Below the pieces are notes generated by a model that was not told the origin of the DNA, ran no database searches, and saw only the letters and a list, made by a program, of their open reading frames with translations. Both the position numbers and the translations under genes were made by a program. A DNA stretch of 64,000 nucleotides from Ephydatia muelleri (taxonomy: Eukaryota > Porifera > Demospongiae > Spongillida > Spongillidae): NCBI GenBank assembly GCA_013339895.1, contig JABACO010000016.1, positions 8,397,509 to 8,461,508 of the forward strand, read 5' to 3'. Shown in pieces: positions 23,950-35,629 of this stretch; positions within the stretch are counted from its first letter, which is position 1, and the number at the start of each line of letters is the position of its first letter.

Positions 23950-26643
23950 TTTGAGTTATATATACCTTAACTTCAGCTTTGCAGTGGATTGCAGTTGCTG
24001 GTACAACTTTACCCTCATCAGCCATCAATTGTCCACTGTGCACTGAAAGACTTAATCGAAGAAGGTATTTTGGTTAACATATAGGCCAGCAGAGATTATT
24101 TCCAAAAAGTCTTCACATGCATTTACATTATTTTTGGGGGTACTAACGACGCTAGTATAATTGAGCTTATTGCGAAGTTGGTAAAGTGTTCCAAAATCAC
24201 CACCTGAGTGTGAGGAGTAGAAGAACTTCCAAATCACCTACACAAAACAAAAAATAAATAAAACAAGTACCATACTACATGCAGTGTTGCCTTACATCAA
24301 GCAGTTTTACTTTGGTATGCCAATCTGCTGCAACAGGGACCAATCTAGCCAGTCTCCCTGACAATGATGACTCGTGTGTCTTAGCCTTCTGTGCCCCTCT
24401 TCCTCTTGCTGCCGTTTTCTGGTCTCCAGCAAACTCAATAGGATGAGATAAAGTTTCCACCACTTGGACAGTCTTATCAATGTTTGGTACGTAAACATCC
24501 TTAAGGACCTCCACCATAGGTACATACTTTTGTAGTTCAGCCATAATCTCAACCATATCCTCCGTTTTGTTCTCATCTTTGAACTGAATTCCTAGAGGAA
24601 TCTGAGTAGTAATAGTGGTAAAATGAAAAAAATTAGAATGTATACATTGTTTCAGCCGCAATTATTTTGATTTCAATACTTACCACCTTAGAGCACGTGG
24701 ACATTTCATCAAAAAATTCATGCTTAATATGCCAGTCTACCACACCATCAAATGAATGCTGAAAAAATTCCATATTTGCATATAGAATCCTGGACATTAA
24801 GACACATATGTTATTGCATAGAGCTGCATCATCATCCAGAGTAGGTAGCAAGAAAGATGCCAATTGTTTAGCATCCCTCTGCAGAGTTGGGATAACTTGA
24901 TCACAAAGATGGTTGAAATCGACTCCGTCAGTTACAGCATAGAAGTGAAAATAGTGGATGGATCTGGTTTCTTGCACCCAACTCTCATGTATCGTTGCTT
25001 GATACATTTGTCAAGGTTGTCACCGCACAAGTTATACAGGGTTAGAGAACCTATAGCAAAGGATATAGTAACTCCAATATATACAAATAAGGGCAGTATG
25101 GAGTCATTCTGTATCTTGCACTTCTGTTTCTGTTTCTGTGTGTTCAGAGCAGGCATGAATAACACATGACTCGATGTTGTGACTCTGAGTCATGTTGCGG
25201 TTGGGTAAGTGTGGCAACATTATTGTTGGCTGACTCCAGATTAGTTGAAGTCTCATTCTCATCACTGCTATCACAATCCATACCACAATCTCCATCGTAA
25301 TCGTTAGTATCACAGTCCATAACATCCTCAACAGATGAACTGATGCTGAGGGCATCAGAATCAATGTACTCATCATCAGACATTATAGGGGAAAAGCTCT
25401 GCCACGACAAGTCACTTTCTGATCTTGTATCTTCATCAGAGGCAGAATGCGAATATGAATCACCATAATCTTCAACGCTATAATTGCCCAAAGACAACGA
25501 TGGAGATCTTGAAAACATCTTATAAAAAATCACTAAATATATTACATGTTTGAAATTGTACAGTTCTTACCATTCCATTTGTACTGCTCAGTGTTGAGAT
25601 GATACGATCTCTCCATCCTTTGACTGTCACATCAAAATCTTCTCCAACTTTCTCCAGCAAGCGAATTACAGTAATATAAGACACAGTCAAATTTAACTTC
25701 TGTAGCCGATTAAACACCTATAAATAAGGAAATTTAATAGTTGTTCAGTTCTTAATTTACCTCTTTGGAGGTGTGTCCAGCATAAAGGATTAAAGAATTG
25801 ATCTTCTGTACTAAGTTCATCTTTTGGTTCTGATGGTTTATAAGAATTGATGCACACAACCCTACTATGGCACAATCAGTGTCAGTATGAGGAACTTTGT
25901 GCCTCTTAATGGCTGAAAACAGAAGACTCATAAGTAATGGAGCAAACTTAGAGAGCTCATCCATTAGCAAGTTCCATGAAAATTCTTTGAGGTGTCTAGT
26001 ATTCAGGGACTGTAGGATGGAATTGGCTCCATCAGATGCCATACTTCTTACTTCACTGGCCAACTCTTTTCCTAGCATCTCTATTACATGTTTCTTTGTT
26101 ACTGGCAACTGTCATTCTATTTTTTCTTGCTACAGCCTTCGCCATACGATGACATGTAGGACTTATTACGTACTTCCTAGAAGTCATGTAACCAACATGG
26201 ATCTGTATGCATAGTATAAATAATTTGTAACACTAATTATACACATATACATACATACCACAACTTCTGGGGAGTGAGTGGTTGGCTCTGATGATTGAAC
26301 ATGAGCAGGCTGAAATAGAGACCTAGCAAGCCTTGATCTCTTAGGAACGTTTGTTGCAAATTGAGAGCACAGATCGAGTGCTTCAGCAGCTTTTCTTAAG
26401 TTGTCTCTTATGCTATTTTGGGCTTCTATAAATTTCTCATAAGCATAGAAACATTTTCTACACATTTTGGGTGCTCTTAGGCCATCTGCACCACTTAGGA
26501 TAGTGTCAATATCTTGCGAATCTACACTGGACTGATAATCCTAATCTTCTCCACATCATGGCAACATCTTCGGCGTCGGGATTATCCAGAGCTCTTCTTT
26601 TGTTTGTTTTTGGAATTTTGATACCACACCCGAGGCAATACAT
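23950..26643 (-). CDS. multi-exon DUF6589-like protein
   Basis: Runs right to left. A start at 26,643 gives a zinc-knuckle-like N terminus (MYCLGCG, then MCRKCF about 26,465) with one apparent frame change near 26,540 that could be a tiny intron or a lesion. Later exons: 26,465-26,265 (donor gtatgt), about 26,110-25,760 (KKHVIEMLGKELASEV), about 25,717-25,570 (VFNRLQKLNLTVSYITVIRL), 25,530-25,145 (Ser/Asp-rich acidic linker), 25,007-24,690, 24,600-24,300 and 24,237-24,055. The last two hold FAGDQKTAARGRGAQ, LVPVAADWHTKV and SGGDFGTLYQLRNKL, which match my memory of DUF6589 proteins of cnidarians, sponges and fungi; a last exon may lie near 23,950-24,040. Function is unknown; a mobile-element origin is suspected. 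Exon limits are read by eye. Confidence 0.6.
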
Positions 26644-26959
26644 TATACGCGGCAGCTGGAGTGAATGAGATTATTAAAACGTTCTAAATTAGCCAATCTG
26701 TTCACACTTAATTTACACAAGTATTCATCGATACCGATTGTATAACACGGCAAAATTAATTGACAAATTGCATAATACGTCTGTACAAAAAAAAAAGCAT
26801 CCCCCATCTGAAGTAGGGAAGTGGTTGTGGTTAGAGATGAGGGAGGGGGAGGTGTTATGGTACATTTTATGACCTCTAATCCCAGTAAGGTATGTCATGT
26901 GGTAGGAAAAGAAGAAACAAGCATACACAGTTTGAGCTCTCTGCCCCATCATCACACAC

Positions 26960-29880
26960 CTTGAAGCTGATCTCATTGCTATTACCAGCAGTATAGTCAT
27001 ACAGGGCTATGGCTCTTGGCATGAGGTCATCACTGACATGGGTTGTATGGGACAATGAAGCTGGTCCAGCTGAAGGGTGGGGAGAGGCAATGAAGGGTGG
27101 GGAGGCAATGAAGGATGGGGAGGGCAATGAAGGATGGGGAGGAGAGGCAATGAAGGATGGGGAGGAGGGCAATGAAGGGTGGGGAGGAGGGCAATGACGG
27201 ATGGGGAGGAGGGCAATGAAGGGTGGGGAGGAGAGGCAATGAAGGGTGGGGAGAAGGGCAATGAAGGGTGGGGAGGAGGGCAATGACGGATGGGGAGGAA
27301 GGCAATGAAGGGTGGGAAGAAGGGCAATGACGGATGGGGAGGAGGGCAATGAAGGGTGGGGAGGAGGGCAATGAAGGGTGGGGAGGAGGGCAATGACGGA
27401 TGGGGAGGAGGGCAATGAAGGGTGGGAGGGCAATGACGGATGGGGAGGAGGGCAATGAAGGATGGGGAGGAAGGCAATGAAGGATGGGGAGGAGGGCAAT
27501 GAAGGATGGGGAGGAGGGCAATTAAGGATGGGGAGGAGGGGCAATGAATGCACACACACACATGGCCAGATTACCTTGCCTGGTTTTGAAGTAGAAACAG
27601 CACCTGTCAACACAGGACAAGTAATGTGATTCCTTAGCGGTACCTGACATGTCACATGATTCCTAAGTAGTGGTACCTGACATGTCACATGATTCCTAAG
27701 TAGTGGCACCTGACATGTCACATGATTCCTAAGTAGTGGCACCTGACATGTCACACATCACCCTCCTCTCTTCCTCACTCCCCACACAAGACCAGCCATG
27801 TCATTACCACAGTCACTTTCTCTGCAGGTACGGTGGAGACCACACCCACATCCTGTTCCTTCTCTGCCCCCTTTAATGGCAGACTACTGGGGATAGTGTC
27901 CACAAAGGCAACAGGCAACATGCCTACTGCTCCATTCAGATCCCCTGTCACACAGTCATCATTGACTTTGTTCAGCTAACCCAGCCTGAAGAGGCGTACA
28001 TGTGTGTGTGTGTGTGTGTGTGTTGGTGTGGTGTGTGTGTCATGCAGTGTGTGTGTGGTGTGTATGTGTGTGTGTGGTGTGTGTGTCATGCATGTATGTG
28101 TGTGTGTGTGTGTGTGAGTGTATATATGTATGTGTGTGTGTGTGGGCATACACAATGATATCTGGCTGAACCCTCCAAGCCACATCAGTGTATGGGGAAG
28201 GCTTACCTTAAAGGACAGCTCTCCCTCTTGTCCATCAAAGTCATACAAGGCAGTGGTAGTAAGAGAAGGGGCTTTCGATACAACAGGGGATGAAGACACT
28301 ACTGGGCTGACTGCAGATGGGGGGAGGGGGGGGGTGAGAGGGGAGGAGAGAGGGGAGAGTATACAAAACTGGGCCTGTGTGTGGTGCAACTCATATAAAT
28401 CCTAGCCACACCCACCTGGGGGAACTTCAATAGCTGGAGGTGGTAAGTCGATCTTTATCTCCACAAACTGTGCTGGGAACAGACCCGCCTTGCCCCCAAG
28501 CCTGCCCCGCAGCCAGTCCTGATCCACCCTGCCCAGCAGCTCTATCACATCACCAGTCACAAAGGTCAGTTTATCTCCTTTCTCAGCGTCAAATGCAGGC
28601 CTGTGTGAAGGTGGTGACCGAGAGAGAGGTGATAAGGGGATGAGGTGATGTGATGAGGTGATTATAGTGATGAGGTGAGTTATCAGCGAGAAGAGAGTGA
28701 TGAGAGGCAAGGTGGAGGCATAAGATCAATAATGTTGTGATTACAGTGAGGGGCAAGGGCAGAAGGGGCCAGACCTCTTTACTGCTTTTATCGTGGCCTG
28801 GGCAGCTAGGTATGATGTGTCTGTGGCACCTGGTGGTAGGTCCTCCCACAGGAGGTCATAAGGAGGTGGTGAGGAGAGGACATGGTGGGGAGAGGGGGAG
28901 GTGGTGAGGAGTGAATATGGTGGGGGAGAGGGGGATGGTGAAGAGAGAACATGGTGGGGGAGAGGGGGAGGTGGTGAGGAGAGAACATGGTGGGCGGGAG
29001 GGAGGAGGGAGGGGAGGTGACCACCTCCCCTCCCTCCCACCTCACCACCTCCCTCCCCCCACCATGTTCTCTCCTCACCACCTCCCCCTCTCCCCCACCA
29101 TGTTCTCTCTTCACCATCCCCCTCTCCCCCACCGTATTCTCCTCCCCTCCCTCCCCCCACCATGTTCTCTCCTCACCACCTCCCCTCCCTCCCCCCACCA
29201 TGTTCTCTCCTCACCACCTCCCCTCCCTCCCCCCACCATGTTCTCTCCTCACCACCTCCCCTCCCTCCCCCCACCATGTTCTCTCCTCACCGAGAATTTA
29301 GCTAGGGTGAGTCAACTAATACATATAAGGGAGGTGGGTGATGATGCCACCTCTGTGGTCGGGGATACTCACCACATTTTCCACAAAGTTTGTTGGGAAG
29401 ATGCCCTCTGAACCATTCAAGAGTTCCCCCCTCAGCCAGTCACTGCTCACTCTTGACTTGAATATAATCAATTCACCGCCCTTAAAGGTCAGCTCATCAG
29501 CACTCACTATGGAGATTGGCCGTGGAAGGAGATGTGTACTTCTTACTACCGGTAATGTCTTCCCTCACTCAATATCCGTACACTTTCGTAACTAACATTT
29601 GTAGTTCTACTAATTTATAATAGCTAATTTAATAATCATTTCATCCTCATCCCCACAACAGAAACTCACTGCCAGTGAAGTCATGAGTTGTAAAAGCACA
29701 AGGTCCCTCCTCAAATCCTTCTACTTTGTCTGACCCAGGCAGCTTCTTCACAATCTTGAGTGAGAAGCCTTTATCAGACCTTCAGCATCATCAGTCTCTG
29801 TGTTCACAGCCCTATACCAGGTCGAGTCTACCTTTGCCAACAGTACAATTATTAGATCGCCTTCCTGCATAGTGGGGAAC
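26960..29880 (-). CDS. multi-SH3 adaptor gene (SH3D19/intersectin-like), 3' end missing
   Basis: Six exon pieces with good GT/AG sites on the minus strand: about 29,880-29,670 (MQEGDLIIVLLAKVD, end of one SH3, then CAFTTHDFTG opening the next), 29,508-29,351 (ELTFKGGELIIFK ... DWLRGEL ... GIFPTNFVE), 28,600-28,416 (LTFVTGDVIELLGRVD ... DWLRGRL ... GLFPAQFVE), 28,310-28,207 (TALYDFDGQEGELSFK), 27,975-27,817 (VTGDLNGAVGMLPVAFVD) and 27,069-26,960 (AIALYDYTAGNSNEISFK). These form about five SH3 domains with the ALYDY, W and P.NFV landmarks, the number in SH3D19. A linker exon near 28,800 is possible. Such proteins bind proline-rich partners in endocytosis and actin control. The exon completing the last SH3 is not found before the DUF6589-like gene starts at 26,643; 5' exons beyond 29,880 were not recognised. 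Confidence 0.7.
27078..27545. repeat. 22-bp minisatellite in an SH3-gene intron
   Basis: About 21 variant copies of gggcaatgaagggtggggagga, purine-rich on the + strand. The long minus-strand proline/serine frames across it are repeat translations, not protein. It lies between the exons at 27,069 and 27,817. Confidence 0.9.
27616..27755. repeat. 33-bp tandem repeat
   Basis: About 3.5 to 4 copies of catgtcacatgattcctaag plus tagtggcacctga, intronic in the SH3 gene. Because 33 is a multiple of three, the minus frame is open, but it shows no protein family. Confidence 0.85.
28003..28145. repeat. (TG)n microsatellite
   Basis: Interrupted tgtgtg tracts, intronic in the SH3 gene. Confidence 0.9.
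28865..29290. repeat. purine/pyrimidine minisatellite forming a large foldback
   Basis: From 28,865 to about 29,019 the + strand is almost pure purine with ggtggtgaggagagaacatg units; from 29,021 the same units appear in reverse complement (catgttctctcctcaccacc), with further copies to 29,290. The centre is near ggtgaccacc at about 29,020 and the arms are about 150 bases. Located in an SH3-gene intron. Confidence 0.9.
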
Positions 29881-29925
29881 CATGGCGTTAAATAGATCAT
29901 GTTGTGTATGTGCATGTGTGTTTAT

Positions 29926-30076
29926 GTATGTATGTATGTATGTATGTATGTATGTATGTATGTATGTATGTATGTATGTATGTATGTATGTATGTATGTA
30001 TGTATGTATGTATGTATGTATGTATGTATGTATGTATGTATGTATGTATGTATGTATGTATGTATGTATGTATGTA

Positions 30077-30136
<60 letters not shown>
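29926..30136. repeat. (TATG)n followed by (TG)n microsatellite
   Basis: Uninterrupted tatg repeat from about 29,926 to 30,080, then tg to 30,136. Frames of Tyr/Met/Cys/Val repeats on both strands are artefacts. Confidence 0.97.
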
Positions 30137-30141
<5 letters not shown>

Positions 30142-30389
30142 ATGAACCATTAAGCATATCTTGGCCCCCCTCGTACCCAGGCCAGCACTCAAATTTGATA
30201 GGTGTACAGTTTAGTACAGTTAGAAATGGGATCAGGCAGTCTGTGGCAGCTATAGTTGCAATGACCTGCATGTACATTATTTGTTGAACGTTTGTTCAGT
30301 TGCAAATTTAAAAAGCACGTTGTTATAATAGTAATAAATAAATACCACTGCTAGTTTTATTACTGTCACAAGCATGTAAAACAATGCTA

Positions 30390-32402
30390 TTAAGCAATAG
30401 TAAGTACATCAGCAATGTTAGGACGATCACCTGGACTCCTTGCTGAGCACTGCTCAATCAATGCAGTCTTCATTGCTGACCACTGGAGCCTTTTCATTAC
30501 ATCTAGCCTCTTTTGCACTTCCGGAAACAGACAACATGCCATTTCCAACACAAGAATTCCATAGCTAAACACATCCATTTTGGGAGATTGCAAGGAACGA
30601 TCAGAGCTTTTGGGAGATTGCAAGGAACGATCAGAGCTCTTGGGAGCTGCATAGCTGTAATTTCCAGGGCCCACAGTAGTCACCTACGTGCAAAGTTGGA
30701 TGACCCAAAGTCTGACAACTGACAACTATTTGTTTGCACAAGCTCTGCCATTCTGATATCAGATATGCGTGCACTTTCTTGCAACGTTTTCACTGCACCT
30801 TCAGCTTCATTGGTTCTCTCTTCCAAACCATTTGCTCTGGTATCAGCAGCTGTTGCCTTCATGACAGCAGCGGTAACCTCCATTTCAGCAACTTTGGCCC
30901 TCTCCTCTGCTACAGAGGCCCTCTTCTCTGTTGTAGTGGCTCATTCTTCTGTTACATTCGCTCGCTTCTCATCTATAATGGATTTCTTATGGGAAACAGT
31001 AGCTCTGTCCTCTGCAATACTGGCCCTCCTCTGTGCTGTTTTGGCATTCTCTTCAGCCACAGTGACTTATTTAAAAGCATCAGACAATCGTTCTTTTGTG
31101 ATAGCACATTCCTTTTCGGCTATCATGGCTCTCTGCTCAGCTGATGTTGCTTTGCCCTCAGCTGCAATGGTTCTCTGTATAGCTTCAGTGGCTCTCTGTT
31201 CAGCTGATGCAGCTCTTGCCTCAGCTGAAATGGCTCTCTCTCTTCATACATGGTGGCTCTGCTCTCTGCAACTCTTTTACTGTCTTCACAACTAGTAGCT
31301 CTCCTTTCTGCTCCAATGGCTCTCTCTTCAGCACTAGCAGCTGTCTTCTCAAGTACAGATGCAGTTTCCTCAGCAGTGGCAGCTCTCTCTTCTGCAATAA
31401 TGGCTCTTCTTTCAGCAGTCATTGCTCGGTCTTCAACTCTTTTTTGAGTGGTAAGCAATTTCAATTCAGCAACAGTGTAGATTTTGGTTCTCTGAACTTG
31501 TGCACCAGTACGTGTCTGGGGAATGACATATTAATGTGCTATTAAGATGGATCATGATCAAAATGCTTCAAAGACTTGTTCTGCATTTCCATAGGTTTTA
31601 TAAGTGGTGGATATAATTGTTTCGTTTATGTAGACACCATACCTACCTGTATCTATCAATACTACATGCACATGTATGACTAATGATGAATACAAACATG
31701 CTATCTCACCTTTGAAAGCAATAGAGAAAGCTCTTTTTGATATTCCTTTACCATCAAATCAAAGGCTGTGTTTTTATCCTAGATGGATGGAAATAAATTT
31801 GATCGTAATCACAATGTGTTCCCAAAAAAGATTCCACTTTGAAACTTGCTCCATCAAATATATTTACAATGCATTGTGGTTGCTAAGTCAACTGTTGATG
31901 AAACAAATTCCAAAGTGGAATCATGTTTGGGAACATATTGGAAATGAAGCACATGATTATGTACATTCAGGTCCATAATCTAGTACTCAGTGATACCCAT
32001 GTATGCAACATGTATGTACACCTGGTACATGTATGTATGGAATAATGCTGTTTGTATAAATCTCCACATCGTGTGCTTGAGATCCATGTGTACAAAATAT
32101 GGTATTACTTAACCTCAATCAAGCTAGAGGACAGGCAATGGAGAAAATAGGTACATCCATGGCAATGAAAATATACTGCACAGATAGTGAAAATTAGTTG
32201 CCATTCTATCATTTATCATGAAGTGCCTGGCTACGTGTACATCACACCAGTGCGTATTTGTGCATTTCATACAACATGGATGACACATGTAGAGTACCTT
32301 ATCCTTTATGCTAGTGTCAGCATTATATGTCACCAGGACTGCCACCACTTCATGGTGACCCTTCTTAGCAGCAATGTGCAGTGGAGTGGATCCATGACTG
32401 GG
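30390..32402 (-). pseudogene. ankyrin / coiled-coil / kinase-like gene, kinase N-lobe absent
   Basis: On the minus strand, an exon at 32,402-32,298 encodes one ankyrin repeat (TPLHIAAKKGHHEVVAVLV). An exon from 31,515 (acceptor ccccag) encodes a long coiled coil of RAxxAEERA-type repeats to about 30,750; two in-frame stops (near 31,070 and 30,940) interrupt it. It runs directly into LSDFGSSNFAR (DFG motif, about 30,705), then after one frame change TVGPGNYSYAAPK and MDVFSYGILVLEM and a C-lobe end at 30,390. The kinase N-lobe, the lysine strand and the HRD loop are missing, the APE glutamate is lysine, and a 30-base segment (SSDRSLQSPK) is duplicated in tandem after it. Style fits sponge TKL-like kinases. 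Whether the ankyrin exon belongs to the same gene is uncertain. Confidence 0.6.
31812..31945. mobile_element. short foldback element
   Basis: tgttcccaaaaaagattccactttg near 31,818 is answered by caaagtggaatcatgtttgggaaca near 31,910-31,938 in inverted orientation. MITE-sized, non-coding; the overlapping 100-codon + frame is probably chance. Confidence 0.6.
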
Positions 32403-32658
32403 CTAGGAAGAGATAACACAATAGTATATCTCTAAATAAAATACAGTTATAGTTACACTGATGATAGATTGCATACACTAACAATATTAGCAATGGGCAA
32501 GGCTGGCGTGGATGGGAGCCAATACACAACATTGCAGCTACATGTATAATTGTTCCACTATAGCCTCATCAAATAACTTTACCGACTTCTAAATCTAAAC
32601 AATAGGAGCACACACAAGTCCTGGGGATAGGTCACATGTTTTTCTAAGCTGGTAACTT

Positions 32659-34660
32659 CTATTGTGTAATATCTCCACCAATTGTTAAAGGCTGATAATT
32701 ATCGCATTGAATAGGTGTATATACTTGTAATAAGTTATTAGGTGTCATAATTATATTCTGTCCTGAAGTAATCGTTGATTCATCTGTTAGCACCCTTAAA
32801 CCATATGGATTGTTAACATTATTTATAGCAATTGCATCGATATTAGTTGCAGTTAGCTTATTAGCTGGATTTATCACCATATCATTGTTTACAGTAACAT
32901 TTTGAGCAACACTGGTACCTAACTTATCAGTATACACTGTTGCGTCTTGCAACATCTTAATATCTCCATTTACTGCTAAAGCCTTTGAGATCGGAGTGAT
33001 AGAATTAAAGGTAGTATCTTGAGAATATACATTGCTAACTCTAACTCCAGCAGAAGATGATATATTTGAATTTACTAAATCTATAGACATACCTGTAGGT
33101 GTTGAGTTTGTGCTTATTGCATCAGTTGTTAACGATACTGCTTTTAGATCTGCAACTACATCTACCATGGTGCCTGAAGTAATCGATGCTTTATTCATAT
33201 CTATTGTCATTCCTCCAATCGTTGGTGTTATAGTTGCTACCTTTAAATCACCCATTGTTGTATCACTAAAATCAGTTCTACCTCCATCTGTTAGCGGCCT
33301 TATATGATCTGTATTTAATGTTTTTGTGTCAGTACCTATAGAGCCAATATTTACATCTGAGCTCATTGTGATAGGTACTACATCTGAGATACTTCTAATG
33401 TTTACCATTTTCAATATCTTGGATGCATCTACAACAACATTGCCAACTGGATTCAGCAATATATCAGAGTCTGATACAACATTTTTAACCTTTAGATTTA
33501 CCTTTGGATCGATAGAAACATTATAAGTAAAGTTAACTACATTTGACTCAGATACCGCATGTATTGTATCTGTATTTAGCGCTGTGGCTGGCGTTAGCCC
33601 AACTCCGCCTATAGGTGCATTGATAGTTATACCCGAGTCAGCATTGAGTCCAGAAATGTTTGCCGTCTTAAAATTTTGTATCTGAGTATCACTCTGGAGT
33701 ATATCTTGAGAAGCTTGAATAGCTGTATTGGCAAGATCTACATACATCTTACTCGAACTTGTATCTATAATCTGATCACAATTAATTGGCTTGCCAGCTA
33801 GCACTTTAACACTATTGACTGGATTTAACAATATATTTGGAGTGCCAATAATGCCTGCAGGCATATTAAAGGTCAGCTTATCATTTGAATCAGTTGAGGA
33901 AGTAAGTACATCACAATTCAAGGGTTTGTTATTAAAAATTTGAACAGCTGTAACTGGTTCAAGTGATAATGTGCCTGCAGACATAATTGTGCCATCATCT
34001 GCTCTAAAAGTTGCAGCATTTGTAAAAGATCCAGAAGGTAAATACGCACTAGCTTTGACTGAGTACATCGGATCTACAGCTAGTCCTCCTGTATTTATAA
34101 ATCTTGTAGGAGAACTTTGATTTGGCAAGATGTTGTCTACATATATCGTTCCGCCAGCTGCAAGTTGTAAATCAGTAATATTAACTTTGCCTCCAGTCGT
34201 AGATGGTGCAATATAAATGTCATTCCAGGATCAATAGTAATACCAGACTTCGATTGAATCATTGGTGATATAGATGCGCCTATTACATCTGATCTAGAGA
34301 TTGCTCCATTTGTTAATTTAAGTCCTGCTGGAGTTTCGTCAGTATATGCAATACTGACATCGGGCATTCTCTTAGAATTGCCAAAAGTAACTTTATTATG
34401 CAAAGTTACTGTTGGTACAGTATCTGTAACATTTGATAACAAATTGATTGTTCTGCTGAACTATCCCCATTTTGTAGCACTGTATCAAGATTAGCTGCTT
34501 GTGATAATGTTGATAATCTGATACTGTTTGTTGTTGGGTTATCAACAATTGTCATTCCAGGGCCTTGTTCTAGTAATGTATTTCCATTTAACTTATCAAG
34601 AGTGGTTACTACGCCCTGTCCTGTATTATTTCTTAAACTCATTGTGATCGTTCCGATCAA
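32659..34660 (-). pseudogene. fibre-like beta-repeat protein of possible viral origin, frameshifted
   Basis: A 489-codon intronless frame (34,128-32,659) is preceded in other frames by two further pieces (34,442-34,137 and 34,660-34,406) that read on without loss of sequence character. Two frameshifts therefore break what was about a 665-residue protein, start at 34,660. The protein is rich in Thr, Ser, Asn, Ile and Val, has almost no Cys or Trp, and shows repeating short beta-strand-like stretches (LLNPVNSVKV and LLNPVGNVVV are two examples) typical of trimeric tail-fibre or spike shafts. Codons are AT-rich and there are no introns, unlike neighbouring genes. Viral or mobile-element origin is inference; no capsid, polymerase or integrase is seen nearby. 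It might also be contamination or a bacterial symbiont gene. Confidence 0.6.
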
Positions 34661-35285
34661 AATATTATAAATTAGATGTATACCTAATACTGATTAAATG
34701 TTTATAATGTTTGCAAACATCCCTTCGGGGCGGAATTTTAGGAATGCGTGCTCCCATATTTTTATTTTTATTATTTTTATACAATCTAGAGACACATTTA
34801 CTATATACGTATTATTTGACCCTTTGACCCTTTGGGTCAACCCCTTGCTTTGACCCTTCGGGTCAACCGCTTGCTTTGACCCTTCGGGTCAACCGCTTAG
34901 GTAGATTTGATCACCTCTTCCTCACTTTATTAATCTAATGTAAGAATTTGATTGTTAATGCTTTCTTATATTATTCTGGAGTGAGTGTTTGCGGTGATTA
35001 AAATCATATATCGGTCTGCCAATAATCCTTGCACAGCGAAACCGCTATCCGGAGACGGGTTGCAACGGTGCCCCGTCACTTTCGATCAAGACGGACTTCC
35101 ACGTAAATTTCACGGAAACGTTTAGTGACGGTATCCGTGTATTTATGAACGGTAATCGACGAACGCTACCGCACGGTACCGTGTCCTCCACTATTATTGA
35201 CGCATGGTCACGTGATACAAGTAACTCCTTCCGAATTCAAAAAATGAGCGGCAAGTGACGTTACAGTCACCACTGCGGGGAATAC
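34661..35285. other. AT-rich spacer with repeated TGACCC-TTCG-GGTCA hairpins
   Basis: Between 34,830 and 34,893 three copies of a small hairpin (ttgacccttcgggtcaa or a close variant) occur in tandem, spaced by ccgcttgct. A weaker relative, gacccttcgtgtcaa, is at about 39,086. From 35,030 to 35,260 the sequence has many CG dinucleotides and short palindromes (ggtaccgtg, gtgacgttacagtcac). No gene is seen. Confidence 0.6.
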
Positions 35286-35583
35286 GTGTGTAGATCTACA
35301 TTTTTTGAACACCAAATGCTAGTAGAGTCGTCATCCAAAGCTGATAGTTCTCTTCAAGCTAAACAACAGCTTCCTGCGGAAGGTATGTATCGTATATCAT
35401 ACACGTGCACCGATTATGTATGCATATGCGCAGCTGCATATGCGTATACTCGATTCGCGAGATATAGCTAGTGCTGAGCGTTAGCTATTAGCAGCTAATT
35501 GTATCCTTTTTTATTATACAGGCGTACCGGGTACCGGTACTATGGCAGACAGGAGAGCATATAGAATAGCTCTCCGGCTCTGA
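35286..35583 (+). CDS. small two-exon candidate gene, unrecognised
   Basis: Exon 1 from ATG 35,286 (or 35,316) to 35,382 ends at a strong donor (gcggaag|gtatgt). Exon 2 from 35,522 follows a good acceptor (ttatacag) and continues in the same frame to a TGA at 35,581-35,583, giving about 52 residues with no known domain. The 139-base intron and sites are the support; no homology is known to me. It could be the start of a longer gene disrupted by the minisatellite that follows. Confidence 0.3.
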
Positions 35584-35629
35584 GTCAGATTCGTCATCAA
35601 GTAAAGAATCTTTACAGCAAGGACTCCAT

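Noticed and set aside
26876..27754. Long minus-strand Pro/Ser/His-rich frame of 292 codons
   Set aside because: Mostly minisatellite translation; only the SH3 exon at its 3' end is real.
29882..30287. Tyr-Val-Cys-Met and Ile-His-Thr repeat frames
   Set aside because: Microsatellite translations on both strands.
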